Of a stretch of DNA of 10,636 nucleotides, positions 1 through 6,164 are shown one piece after another (position 1 is the stretch's first letter; each line of letters opens with the position of its first letter). The translations under genes and the position numbers were made by a program. The DNA lies in NCBI GenBank assembly GCA_903835145.1, contig CAILMA010000096.1, positions 1 through 10,636 on the forward strand, given 5' to 3'. The DNA comes from an uncultured Bacteroidota bacterium (GTDB lineage: Bacteria > Bacteroidota > Bacteroidia > Chitinophagales > Chitinophagaceae). Under the pieces are notes generated by a model that was given only the letters and a program-made list of their open reading frames with translations, did no database searches and was not told the origin of the DNA.

Positions 1-34
1 TCTTTATCAATTGGTCTCAAAATAAAAGATTGTT

Positions 35-1582
35 ATGCAGAACTTCAGGTTTATAATTGCATCTGTTATGGTTACGGCAACCGTATCGGCTTCAGCGCAG
101 AGCTTGTCCGGGGCTTATAATCTTTCAAATCTTACGGTGGAAGGGACTGCGAGGTCGATAGGTTTTGGCGGTGCGCTCGGCTCGGTGGGCGGTGATTTTA
201 GTTCTATAAGTGTGAATCCGGCAGGTTTGGGTGTGTACAGAAGTTCGGAACTGACCTTTACGCCGTCATTAAAACTCAATGCTTCAAGCAGCGACTACCT
301 GGGCACTACAACTGCCGATAACATGGCCCATGTGACCATCAATAATTTTGGGCTGGTATTCACCAATGCTCCCAGGGGTAAGCGCTACGACCGCCGCAAC
401 TGGAAGTCTGTTTCCTTTGCGCTTGGGGTAAACAGAGTTGCCGATTTTAACCGGACCTATACTTATTCAGGAAACAACACTACAAGTTCTGCTACTCAGG
501 CCATGGAGTCTAATGCAAACCGGGATACCCTCGACGCAGGTAGTAATTATAATACCGGTACTTTGGGTAACATTGGTTACCAGTCTTACCTGCTCAACGC
601 TACCGGCAATCATTACGAGTCAGTAGTGCCGTTTAAAGGGGGGATAAACCAGATGAATAGTGTGCAGGAATATGGTGGCATTAATGAGTGCCTGATAGCG
701 CTTGGCGGCAACTATAAAGAAAAACTATTGCTTGGGGTTTCGGTAGGTATACCGGTCATTAATTACCAACGCAATTCGGCTTATTCTGAAACAGTATTGC
801 CTACTAATACGCAAAACACTGCTGATTTTCAGACGTTTACTTACAATAATTATTCTTCAGTAAGTGGGGCAGGGGTAAATGTGAAGTTAGGTGCTATCTA
901 CAAAATCACGGACTACATCCGCGTGGGTGCTGCATTCCATACACCTACTTATTATGGCCTCACAGAGACCACCGACTATGGTATCCACTCTACGGTTGGG
1001 GGTGCGAGCTATGATTTAAGCACGGACAATGGCGATTTTCCTACTAATAATTTCACCTATAGCTTCGTGTCGCCTATGAAAGCGGTGCTGAGTGCTACCT
1101 TTATAATGAAGAATATAGGCTTTATTACTGCTGATTACGAGTATGTGAACTATAGCACTATGCGCTATGTATATCCGGGTGGGTACGATGACATATCCGG
1201 CACTTCTTTTCAAGCAGAGCAAACAGCTATGAATGACAGCATTAAGAGCAACTACGGTTCTGCTTCTAATTTCAGGATAGGTGCGGAGGTGAAACTGACC
1301 AAATATTTTATGGTGCGTGGCGGTTTCGGGTATTATGGCAATCCACTGACAGCAGCTGATATGAGCTCTGAGCGCATTGACTTTTCCGGTGGTTTAGGCT
1401 TCCGTGGCAAGCATTTCTTTGCTGACTTTGCGGTGAGGAACAGTATGTACAAAATGACGGAACAACCCTACAACCAGATTGATTTTAACTATGTGACTTC
1501 AGGCCCAAAGGTGGCGCTGCCTGTTGCGACTGTTAATTATAACCTTACCAACGTTGCACTTACTGTAGGGATTAAATTTTAA
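35..1582 (+). CDS. OmpP1/FadL-like outer-membrane beta-barrel protein
   Basis: A 515-residue protein, probably an outer-membrane channel for hydrophobic or other small compounds. Residues 1-22 form a signal peptide ending in SASAQ. The mature N-terminus has a GGALGSVGGDFSSISVNPAG segment (about 45-64); an early NPAG motif (61-64) after such a Gly/Ala/Ser stretch is typical of the OmpP1/FadL/TodX family. The rest alternates polar and aromatic residues as in beta strands, and the chain ends in VALTVGIKF with a terminal Phe, as expected of a barrel targeting signal. The length fits Bacteroidota family members (about 450-550). The ATG is chosen because the signal peptide begins there; no Shine-Dalgarno is visible, only an A-rich stretch. 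Only 34 bases upstream are present, so promoter and upstream neighbour are unknown. It is followed by its own terminator and so is probably not cotranscribed with hemF. The family call is fairly sure; the substrate is unknown. Confidence 0.8.
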   Translation: MQNFRFIIASVMVTATVSASAQSLSGAYNLSNLTVEGTARSIGFGGALGSVGGDFSSISVNPAGLGVYRSSELTFTPSLKLNASSSDYLGTTTADNMAHVTINNFGLVFTNAPRGKRYDRRNWKSVSFALGVNRVADFNRTYTYSGNNTTSSATQAMESNANRDTLDAGSNYNTGTLGNIGYQSYLLNATGNHYESVVPFKGGINQMNSVQEYGGINECLIALGGNYKEKLLLGVSVGIPVINYQRNSAYSETVLPTNTQNTADFQTFTYNNYSSVSGAGVNVKLGAIYKITDYIRVGAAFHTPTYYGLTETTDYGIHSTVGGASYDLSTDNGDFPTNNFTYSFVSPMKAVLSATFIMKNIGFITADYEYVNYSTMRYVYPGGYDDISGTSFQAEQTAMNDSIKSNYGSASNFRIGAEVKLTKYFMVRGGFGYYGNPLTAADMSSERIDFSGGLGFRGKHFFADFAVRNSMYKMTEQPYNQIDFNYVTSGPKVALPVATVNYNLTNVALTVGIKF

Positions 1583-1604
1583 TTGAAACTTATATATTAT
1601 TTTT

Positions 1605-1636
1605 AAAAGCAGGCTTCAGGGTCTGCTTTTGCTTTT
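1605..1636 (+). terminator. Intrinsic terminator after the OmpP1-like gene
   Basis: AAAAGCAG (1605-1612) pairs perfectly with CTGCTTTT (1623-1630) across a 10-base loop, and one further G-T wobble is possible inside the stem. The right arm ends in T4, and GCTTTT follows. It lies 22 bases after the stop codon, the expected place to end the upstream transcript. The T-rich tail is partly interrupted, so efficiency is uncertain. Confidence 0.65.
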
Positions 1637-1737
1637 ATCACATGTACGCGGCTATTGATTGCCAGCTTATTGTCCTGTTAGGGATTTAGGCGGTTAACAC
1701 CGCATAAAATAAATGTGCCAATCCGGTTAAAAAGTAA

Positions 1738-1745
1738 GAAATTTG
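1738..1745 (+). promoter_or_regulatory. Possible -7 element of the hemF promoter
   Basis: GAAATTTG matches the Bacteroidota -7 consensus TAnnTTTG at all but the first base and is followed by CAG. It sits 20 bases before the hemF ATG, which would give a very short leader. No convincing TTG -33 element lies about 20 bases upstream. hemF must have a promoter somewhere in this 182-base gap because a terminator precedes it. Confidence 0.3.
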
Positions 1746-1764
1746 CAGCCCCGAAAACAAGCAT

Positions 1765-2673
1765 ATGAGCATTAAAAATGAATTTGCCGATTACATACAT
1801 GGTTTACAGGACACCATTTGCGCTGCGCTGGAGCGCGTGGATGGCAAGTCGAAATTTATAGAAGATAAATGGGAGCGTGCTGAAGGTGGCGGAGGCAAGA
1901 CCCGCGTGATTGCAGATGGCAACGTGTTTGAAAAAGGTGGTGTAAATACGTCGATTGTGCACGGGCAGCTGCCGAAGGCTATGCAAATGGCATTTGGTGT
2001 GACCGAGGCCGATTTTTTTGCCGCAGGGCTTTCCCTCGTGCTGCATCCGCTCAATCCTTATGTACCTACAGTACATGCGAATTGGCGTTATTTTGAACTT
2101 TATGACAAGGAAGGCACCCGACTGGATGCATGGTATGGTGGCGGAACAGACCTCACCCCTTACTACCTTTTTGAAGAAGATGCAAGGCACTTCCATAGCA
2201 CGCTAAAAAATGCAATAGAGCCGTTTGGCAGCGAAGTGTACGCAAGCTGTAAAAAGCATTGCGACGAGTATTTCAACAACAGACACCGGGGCGATGAGAT
2301 GAGGGGGATAGGTGGCGTATTTTATGACTACCTGCGCACCGAAGCCAATGCGGACGAAAACAGGCTTTTTGAGTTTCAGCAGGCAAATGGCAATACTTTC
2401 TTAGATGCCTACCTGCCTATAGTGGAAAAACGGATGAATACTGCCTATGGCGAGCGTGAAATAGAATGGCAGGAGATAAGGCGCGGCAGGTATGTGGAGT
2501 TCAACCTGATACACGACCGAGGCACACTTTTTGGCCTCAAGACCAACGGCCGCACCGAAAGCATACTCATGAGCCTGCCACCAAGAGCCCGCTGGTATTA
2601 CAACCACCAGCCAGCACCGGGCAGCCCCGAAGCTGAAATGATGAAGTATTACAAGCCAATGGACTGGGTATAG
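1765..2673 (+). CDS. hemF: Oxygen-dependent coproporphyrinogen III oxidase
   Basis: HemF converts coproporphyrinogen III to protoporphyrinogen IX by two oxidative decarboxylations using molecular oxygen, a late step of cytoplasmic haem synthesis. The 302 residues match the usual HemF length of about 300. Family landmarks appear in order: FEKGGVNTSIVHG (55-67), NPYVPTVHANWRYFE (97-111), AWYGGGTDLTPYY (122-134), the HemF signature region 163-188 (KKHCDEYF, then HRGDEMRGIGGVFYD), and GRYVEFNLIHDRGTLFGLKT (241-260) followed by RTESILMSLPP. No gap or missing block is seen. The ATG starts a normal HemF N-terminus and lacks a Shine-Dalgarno, as do its neighbours. Use of this oxygen-requiring enzyme fits an aerobe or facultative aerobe and the haem demand of the nearby di-haem peroxidase. 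It appears to stand alone, with a terminator upstream and a 202-base gap downstream. No other haem gene lies in the window. Confidence 0.97.
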   Translation: MSIKNEFADYIHGLQDTICAALERVDGKSKFIEDKWERAEGGGGKTRVIADGNVFEKGGVNTSIVHGQLPKAMQMAFGVTEADFFAAGLSLVLHPLNPYVPTVHANWRYFELYDKEGTRLDAWYGGGTDLTPYYLFEEDARHFHSTLKNAIEPFGSEVYASCKKHCDEYFNNRHRGDEMRGIGGVFYDYLRTEANADENRLFEFQQANGNTFLDAYLPIVEKRMNTAYGEREIEWQEIRRGRYVEFNLIHDRGTLFGLKTNGRTESILMSLPPRARWYYNHQPAPGSPEAEMMKYYKPMDWV

Positions 2674-2753
2674 TTTTGTGTAGAATGGGTGTTCCTGATA
2701 GACTTCCGGTGGGTTTCTGAGATAGCATTTAATAAGGTTTGAAAATATTTTTA

Positions 2754-2786
2754 GGCGTCGCGAAGGATTTTGCTTTTTCGCACGTC
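2754..2786 (+). other. Hairpin in the hemF-YHYH gap
   Basis: GGCGT-C-GCGAA (2754-2764) pairs with TTCGCACGTC (2777-2786) as a 10-bp stem with one bulged C and one G-T wobble, closing a 12-base loop. It lies 80 bases after the hemF stop. No T-tract follows on either strand (TATATATT follows on plus), so it is not a canonical intrinsic terminator. It could be a non-canonical terminator, an mRNA 3' stabiliser or part of the leader of the next gene. The surrounding gap (2674-2875) has no other recognisable element. Confidence 0.4.
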
Positions 2787-2875
2787 TATATATTCAGGTG
2801 CTGCGCAAAGCTTGAGGGCAAGGGCAGAAATTCCTAAACCTATATCTGATTTTTTAACCTTTTCAAACTTACAGA

Positions 2876-4156
2876 ATGAATATCAGGAGACTTATCCTCA
2901 CAGCACTTTTGGGCACATCTATGCTCGCACGGGCACAGGGCCCGGTAGTTACCTCATGGGTTTTTAATACAACAGGACTTACCGGTTACAATTGCTCGGG
3001 TTGCAGCACCCCGCATTATGGTACTATCCCGGCTAACATTACCAGCGTGTCTTATACCACCACCGACGCTTACATTACTTGTGCGAGCATACCCAGCTAC
3101 AATATTGGCCCCTGGACTGGAAATCCGAATATTCCCAGTGATCAGGGCTATATCATAAAGTTGACCCGGAACCCGGTTAAAAATACAGGTACGCTCTTGC
3201 AGACACCTATGGGTAAATGCGGACTGTGGTCAAACGGGGTGACTATTTACAATCCTAAGGACGGGTATTATTGGGATACTACCACCCATGCCTTTGCCAA
3301 TAGCCCCGGCGTAACAGCTGCCTGGAACAGGAATGCATACATCTATGAGGCCGTAAGTTTTGACGCCTGCCTTGGTCACCCAGACCAGAGCGGCAGTTAT
3401 CATAACCACGTGAATCCGAAATGCCTGTATGATGCTTCTGCGACTACTGTGCACTCACCTATCATTGGTTATGCATTTGATGGCTATCCGGTATACGGTG
3501 CTTATGCCTATACTGATACCAATGGCACCGGACCAATTAAAAGAATGGTGAGCAGTTATGTGCTTACCACAGCCACTACGAGGACAGGTGGACCAACCAT
3601 GGCCATGTATGCTGCAGGAAGTTTTTGTGAAGATTATGTATACACGGCAGGTGCGGGTGACCTCGATGAGCATAATGGACGGTATTGCGTAACCCCTGAA
3701 TACCCATCGGGCACCTATGCTTATTTTGTCACGCTTGATGCCTCAGGAAATCCGGCCTATCCGTTTGTACTTGGACCTACTTACTATGGTACCGTGCAGT
3801 CAGGCAATACTGGTCCCGGAGCCGGGCACAATACAGTGCCAGGAGGTGCAACCCCATATGTGCCACCAACTACTGCAATAGCAGAAGTTAACAGTACTAC
3901 CAATTCGGTTTCGGTTTACCCTAACCCGGTTGCAAGTGACAATATCCGGTTTCACATTGATAATAACAACAATGACCTGAACGTAACGATCATTGATTTT
4001 CAGGGCAGGGTATTAGTGAGCCGTCACTATGTAGTAGGTGCTTACACCAATGATATGTCGCTTTCAGCACCTTATTTATCTGCTGGTGTTTATCTCATTC
4101 ATTTTGAGACTGCCGGCCAGAAAATAGTGAAGAAGCTTGAAATACTTGAAGACTAA
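2876..4156 (+). CDS. Secreted YHYH-family protein with T9SS sorting domain
   Basis: A 426-residue exported protein. Residues 1-21 are a signal peptide (Arg-Arg start, hydrophobic core, ARAQ end). The YHYH-domain core is recognised from GSYHNHVNP (173-181), PIIGYAFDGYPVYG (195-208) and DLDEHNGRYCVTPEYPSGTY (262-281). The family's name motif YHYH is here YHNH, keeping both histidines. About ten cysteines in the mature part (for example Cys40, Cys43, Cys69, Cys115, Cys165, Cys183, Cys251, Cys271) suggest disulfides or metal sites. A Pro/Gly/Thr-rich linker (about 300-335) leads to a type A T9SS sorting domain beginning SVYPNP (346-351) and running to the end, with IIDFQGRVL, LSAGVYLIHF and KIVKKLEI. 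This predicts Sec export, then type IX secretion to the surface or medium. YHYH function is not established; the histidines and acidic residues make metal binding plausible. The peroxidase gene 81 bases downstream may be cotranscribed, though a strong hairpin lies between. Confidence 0.9.
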   Translation: MNIRRLILTALLGTSMLARAQGPVVTSWVFNTTGLTGYNCSGCSTPHYGTIPANITSVSYTTTDAYITCASIPSYNIGPWTGNPNIPSDQGYIIKLTRNPVKNTGTLLQTPMGKCGLWSNGVTIYNPKDGYYWDTTTHAFANSPGVTAAWNRNAYIYEAVSFDACLGHPDQSGSYHNHVNPKCLYDASATTVHSPIIGYAFDGYPVYGAYAYTDTNGTGPIKRMVSSYVLTTATTRTGGPTMAMYAAGSFCEDYVYTAGAGDLDEHNGRYCVTPEYPSGTYAYFVTLDASGNPAYPFVLGPTYYGTVQSGNTGPGAGHNTVPGGATPYVPPTTAIAEVNSTTNSVSVYPNPVASDNIRFHIDNNNNDLNVTIIDFQGRVLVSRHYVVGAYTNDMSLSAPYLSAGVYLIHFETAGQKIVKKLEILED

Positions 4157-4172
4157 AGAGAGAGGGAGAGAA

Positions 4173-4215
4173 TAAATGTTTGTGCCACACCCCCAAAGTG
4201 TGGCATAAATATTTG
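4173..4215 (+). other. Long 17-18 bp hairpin between YHYH and peroxidase genes
   Basis: TGCCACAC (4183-4190) pairs perfectly with GTGTGGCA (4198-4205) around the loop CCCCAAA. Pairing continues outward through 4174-4182 with 4206-4214, broken only by two G-T wobbles, for about 17 bp in total; a further wobble is possible at 4173/4215. It starts 17 bases after the YHYH stop and ends 23 bases before the peroxidase ATG. The right arm is AT-rich but is not followed by a T-tract. It may be a terminator, or a processing or stability element that sets the ratio of the two products. Confidence 0.6.
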
Positions 4216-4237
4216 GAGTTGGTTATAGACCGGCGGA

Positions 4238-5281
4238 ATGTTTTTAAATTGCAGTTGCGTGAAAAAAGCCTTGATAATTTGTGGGATAGTGATGGCACTC
4301 GCCGGGCTGCTGGCGTTTGAGCCCGGGCTTAAGATTCCCGAGGGCTTCGTTGTGCCGAAGGGTTGGCCACGACCGGTTTTTGACTTCAGGAAAACAAAGG
4401 TGACTGAAGCTGGTTTTATCCTTGGCCGGACGCTTTTTAATGACCCGCTGCTCTCAAAAGACAACACTATATCCTGCGCCAGTTGCCACCTTAATTTTAC
4501 TGCATTCACCCATGCCGATCATGCACTGAGTCATGGCATTTATGGACTTAAGGGCACCAGAAACTCAATAGCGCTTTTTAACCTGGCATGGAGCAAATCA
4601 TTTATGTGGGATGGCAGGGTGGAGCGGCTGGAAGAACAACCGTTGAACCCGATAACGAATCCTGTTGAGATGGCGGACAGCATGCCAAATGTGCTTGCCA
4701 AACTCAATAGTGCCGGCCGCTACCGGCAAATGTTTTACAATGTATTCCGGGATAGTGTAATCACGCAGCGGCTGCTGCTGAAAGCACTGGTGGAGTACAC
4801 CGTGATGCTGGAGTCCTACAATTCAAAATACGACAGCGTGCGGCGTGGGGAGCCGGGTGTGGCCTATACCACCACCGAGCTCAACGGTTACAAACTTTTT
4901 CAGCAGCATTGCAATGCCTGCCATACCGAGCCGCTTTTTACCAATAATGATTTCCGCAACAATGGCCTGCCGATTGATACTGCATTAAAGGATTATGGCA
5001 GGATAGCCATTACCGGGCAGGCGGGTGATGAACGGGCTTTTAAAGTGCCCTCTCTGCGCAATATAGCTGTTTCGGCACCGTATATGCACGATGGCAGGTT
5101 TCCGAGACTAAAGGACGTTATAGAGTTCTATACCAGCGGGATAGAGCATAGTGCTACACTTGCAACTGAGTTGAATGAACCCATCAACCTTTCACCCGCC
5201 GATAAAAAAGATCTTGTTGCCTTTCTCAATACGCTGACGGACAAGGTTTTTCTGTATGACGTCAGATTCAGGGGGCAATGA
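4238..5281 (+). CDS. Di-haem cytochrome c peroxidase family protein
   Basis: A 347-residue exported c-type cytochrome of the bacterial CcpA/MauG/MbnH superfamily. Classical members reduce hydrogen peroxide to water in the periplasm with electrons from small cytochromes; MauG and MbnH instead oxidise residues in partner proteins. Two haem c sites are visible, CASCH (80-84) and CNACH (225-229), one per lobe. Family landmarks are FMWDGR (122-127, with the Trp usual between the haems), NPVEM (141-145) and APYMHDGRF (280-288), whose Met283 is a candidate axial ligand. That Met leans towards a peroxidase rather than MauG, which has Tyr there, but does not settle the role. Residues 8-26 (VKKALIICGIVMALAGLLA) form a signal peptide or anchor. 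A GTG at 4259 (residue 8) would give a conventional Lys-Lys start and is a credible alternative to the ATG at 4238, which adds seven residues including two Cys. It probably shares transcription with the YHYH gene upstream. Confidence 0.92.
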   Translation: MFLNCSCVKKALIICGIVMALAGLLAFEPGLKIPEGFVVPKGWPRPVFDFRKTKVTEAGFILGRTLFNDPLLSKDNTISCASCHLNFTAFTHADHALSHGIYGLKGTRNSIALFNLAWSKSFMWDGRVERLEEQPLNPITNPVEMADSMPNVLAKLNSAGRYRQMFYNVFRDSVITQRLLLKALVEYTVMLESYNSKYDSVRRGEPGVAYTTTELNGYKLFQQHCNACHTEPLFTNNDFRNNGLPIDTALKDYGRIAITGQAGDERAFKVPSLRNIAVSAPYMHDGRFPRLKDVIEFYTSGIEHSATLATELNEPINLSPADKKDLVAFLNTLTDKVFLYDVRFRGQ

Positions 5282-5312
5282 AGTGCTTTTGCTTTGCTTG
5301 GCGCCCGGGTAT

Positions 5313-5343
5313 AAAAAAAGGAACAAGCTGGGTGCTCATTCCT
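5313..5343 (-). terminator. Intrinsic terminator of lolA (minus strand)
   Basis: Read on the minus strand, AGGAA (5343-5339) pairs with TTCCT (5323-5319), with a 2x2 internal mismatch and then an AGC/GCT inner stem around a five-base loop. A run of seven T (5319-5313) overlaps the end of the stem and continues past it. It lies 38 bases beyond the lolA stop and separates lolA from the convergent peroxidase gene. On the plus strand no T-tract follows the same hairpin. Confidence 0.6.
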
Positions 5344-5381
5344 ATCTAAAATAAATTCAGTTTTATAAGCCAGCGCTACTA

Positions 5382-6026
5382 TTAACGCATGTCGTTGGTT
5401 TCAACACCGGGATGTGCTTTTGGGTCCCAGCCAAAATAACTATCTGCGATCGTGGCATTAGGCGTTACGTTACTGATGGTGTATTGAGTCTTGTTGCCAT
5501 TTTTCGACCAAATGGTGCCGCCAGCAATCATTGAAGAAGCTTTATCTACAAGCAGTTCAATCTTAGTTACTTGTTTGCTGTTGTCATTAGGCGTAAGTTC
5601 TATCACATCGCAGGTCTTTCCGGCTTCTTTCCTTTCGCCTGCGTATTTGTATTTGTATTCTTTATCGTAAAAGTTGGTCAGCAATTTTGCTGGAGAGATA
5701 CTTTGTTCTTCGGGATTGAACTTATTTATTGTTACTTCCTTAGCATCTACATTGTAATTCCAAACGGTTTTCGTGTCACAGATAATTTCCTGTCCGCTGA
5801 GCTGCACATGGTATTTCTGCCCTTTAAGGGCAATGGTTCCTTTTTTAGAATCAGACACCTTTGCACCACTTAATTTAAGCGCGAAACTTGCCTTTAAAGA
5901 TTTGAGACTGTTCACTTTTTTGGTTACAGATTCCAGTACTTTTTTTGCTTTAGCATCTGTTTGGGCCGTAGCCTGATAAGCGGAAAAGCACAAAGCCATA
6001 AGGCCTACCGATAGTAATTTTTTCAT
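5382..6026 (-). CDS. lolA: LolA-like periplasmic lipoprotein carrier
   Basis: LolA carries lipoproteins released from the inner membrane by the LolCDE exporter across the periplasm to the outer membrane. The 214-residue product has a signal peptide (1-22, MKKLLSVGLMALCFSAYQ then ATAQ) without a lipobox, as expected of a soluble periplasmic carrier. The mature chain starts with a Lys-rich helical stretch (KKVLESVTKKVNSLKSLKASF, about 28-48). It continues as repeated beta strands such as GTIALKGQKYHVQLSG and EIICDTKTVWNYN, in the order and size of the LolA half-barrel fold, and includes LLTNFY and the DVIELTP / KIELLVDKASSMI pair. Sequence identity with proteobacterial LolA is low, as is usual in Bacteroidota. 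It lies 135 bases downstream of ftsK on the same strand, an order also found in Escherichia coli, which supports the call. A promoter-like element overlaps the ftsK stop codon, so it may also be transcribed separately. Confidence 0.9.
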   Translation of the reverse strand: MKKLLSVGLMALCFSAYQATAQTDAKAKKVLESVTKKVNSLKSLKASFALKLSGAKVSDSKKGTIALKGQKYHVQLSGQEIICDTKTVWNYNVDAKEVTINKFNPEEQSISPAKLLTNFYDKEYKYKYAGERKEAGKTCDVIELTPNDNSKQVTKIELLVDKASSMIAGGTIWSKNGNKTQYTISNVTPNATIADSYFGWDPKAHPGVETNDMR

Positions 6027-6156
6027 TTTTGCGTTTATCTAATTAAGATGTTCTTATCGTTTTAGTTAGCTGGTAATTATTTAGATGGTGCGAAATTCAC
6101 AGCAGTAGCATACCAGTAAAAAAGGCGATATAATCGATTTGTTTTTAATAGTGGTG

Positions 6157-6164
6157 CAAAGTTA
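6157..6164 (-). promoter_or_regulatory. Candidate lolA -7 promoter element overlapping the ftsK stop
   Basis: On the minus strand TAACTTTG is an exact match to the Bacteroidota TAnnTTTG element, followed by CACC. Its TAA is the ftsK stop codon. Transcription from here would start about 125 bases before the lolA ATG. No TTG -33 element at the usual distance (about 20 bases) was found within the end of ftsK; a TTTG occurs only 12 bases upstream. Confidence 0.35.

Noticed and set aside
1804..2196. 130-codon minus-strand open frame inside hemF
   Set aside because: It lies wholly within the well-supported hemF gene and its translation has no recognisable domain or composition of a real protein.
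2864..2871. Minus-strand TAAGTTTG, an exact -7 match next to the YHYH start
   Set aside because: No -33 element at a suitable distance, and it would direct transcription antisense to hemF with no gene to express; a chance match is likely.
2770..2967. Short open frame overlapping the start of the YHYH gene
   Set aside because: It runs in another frame through the signal peptide region of the YHYH protein; the latter has clear domains and a matching signal peptide.
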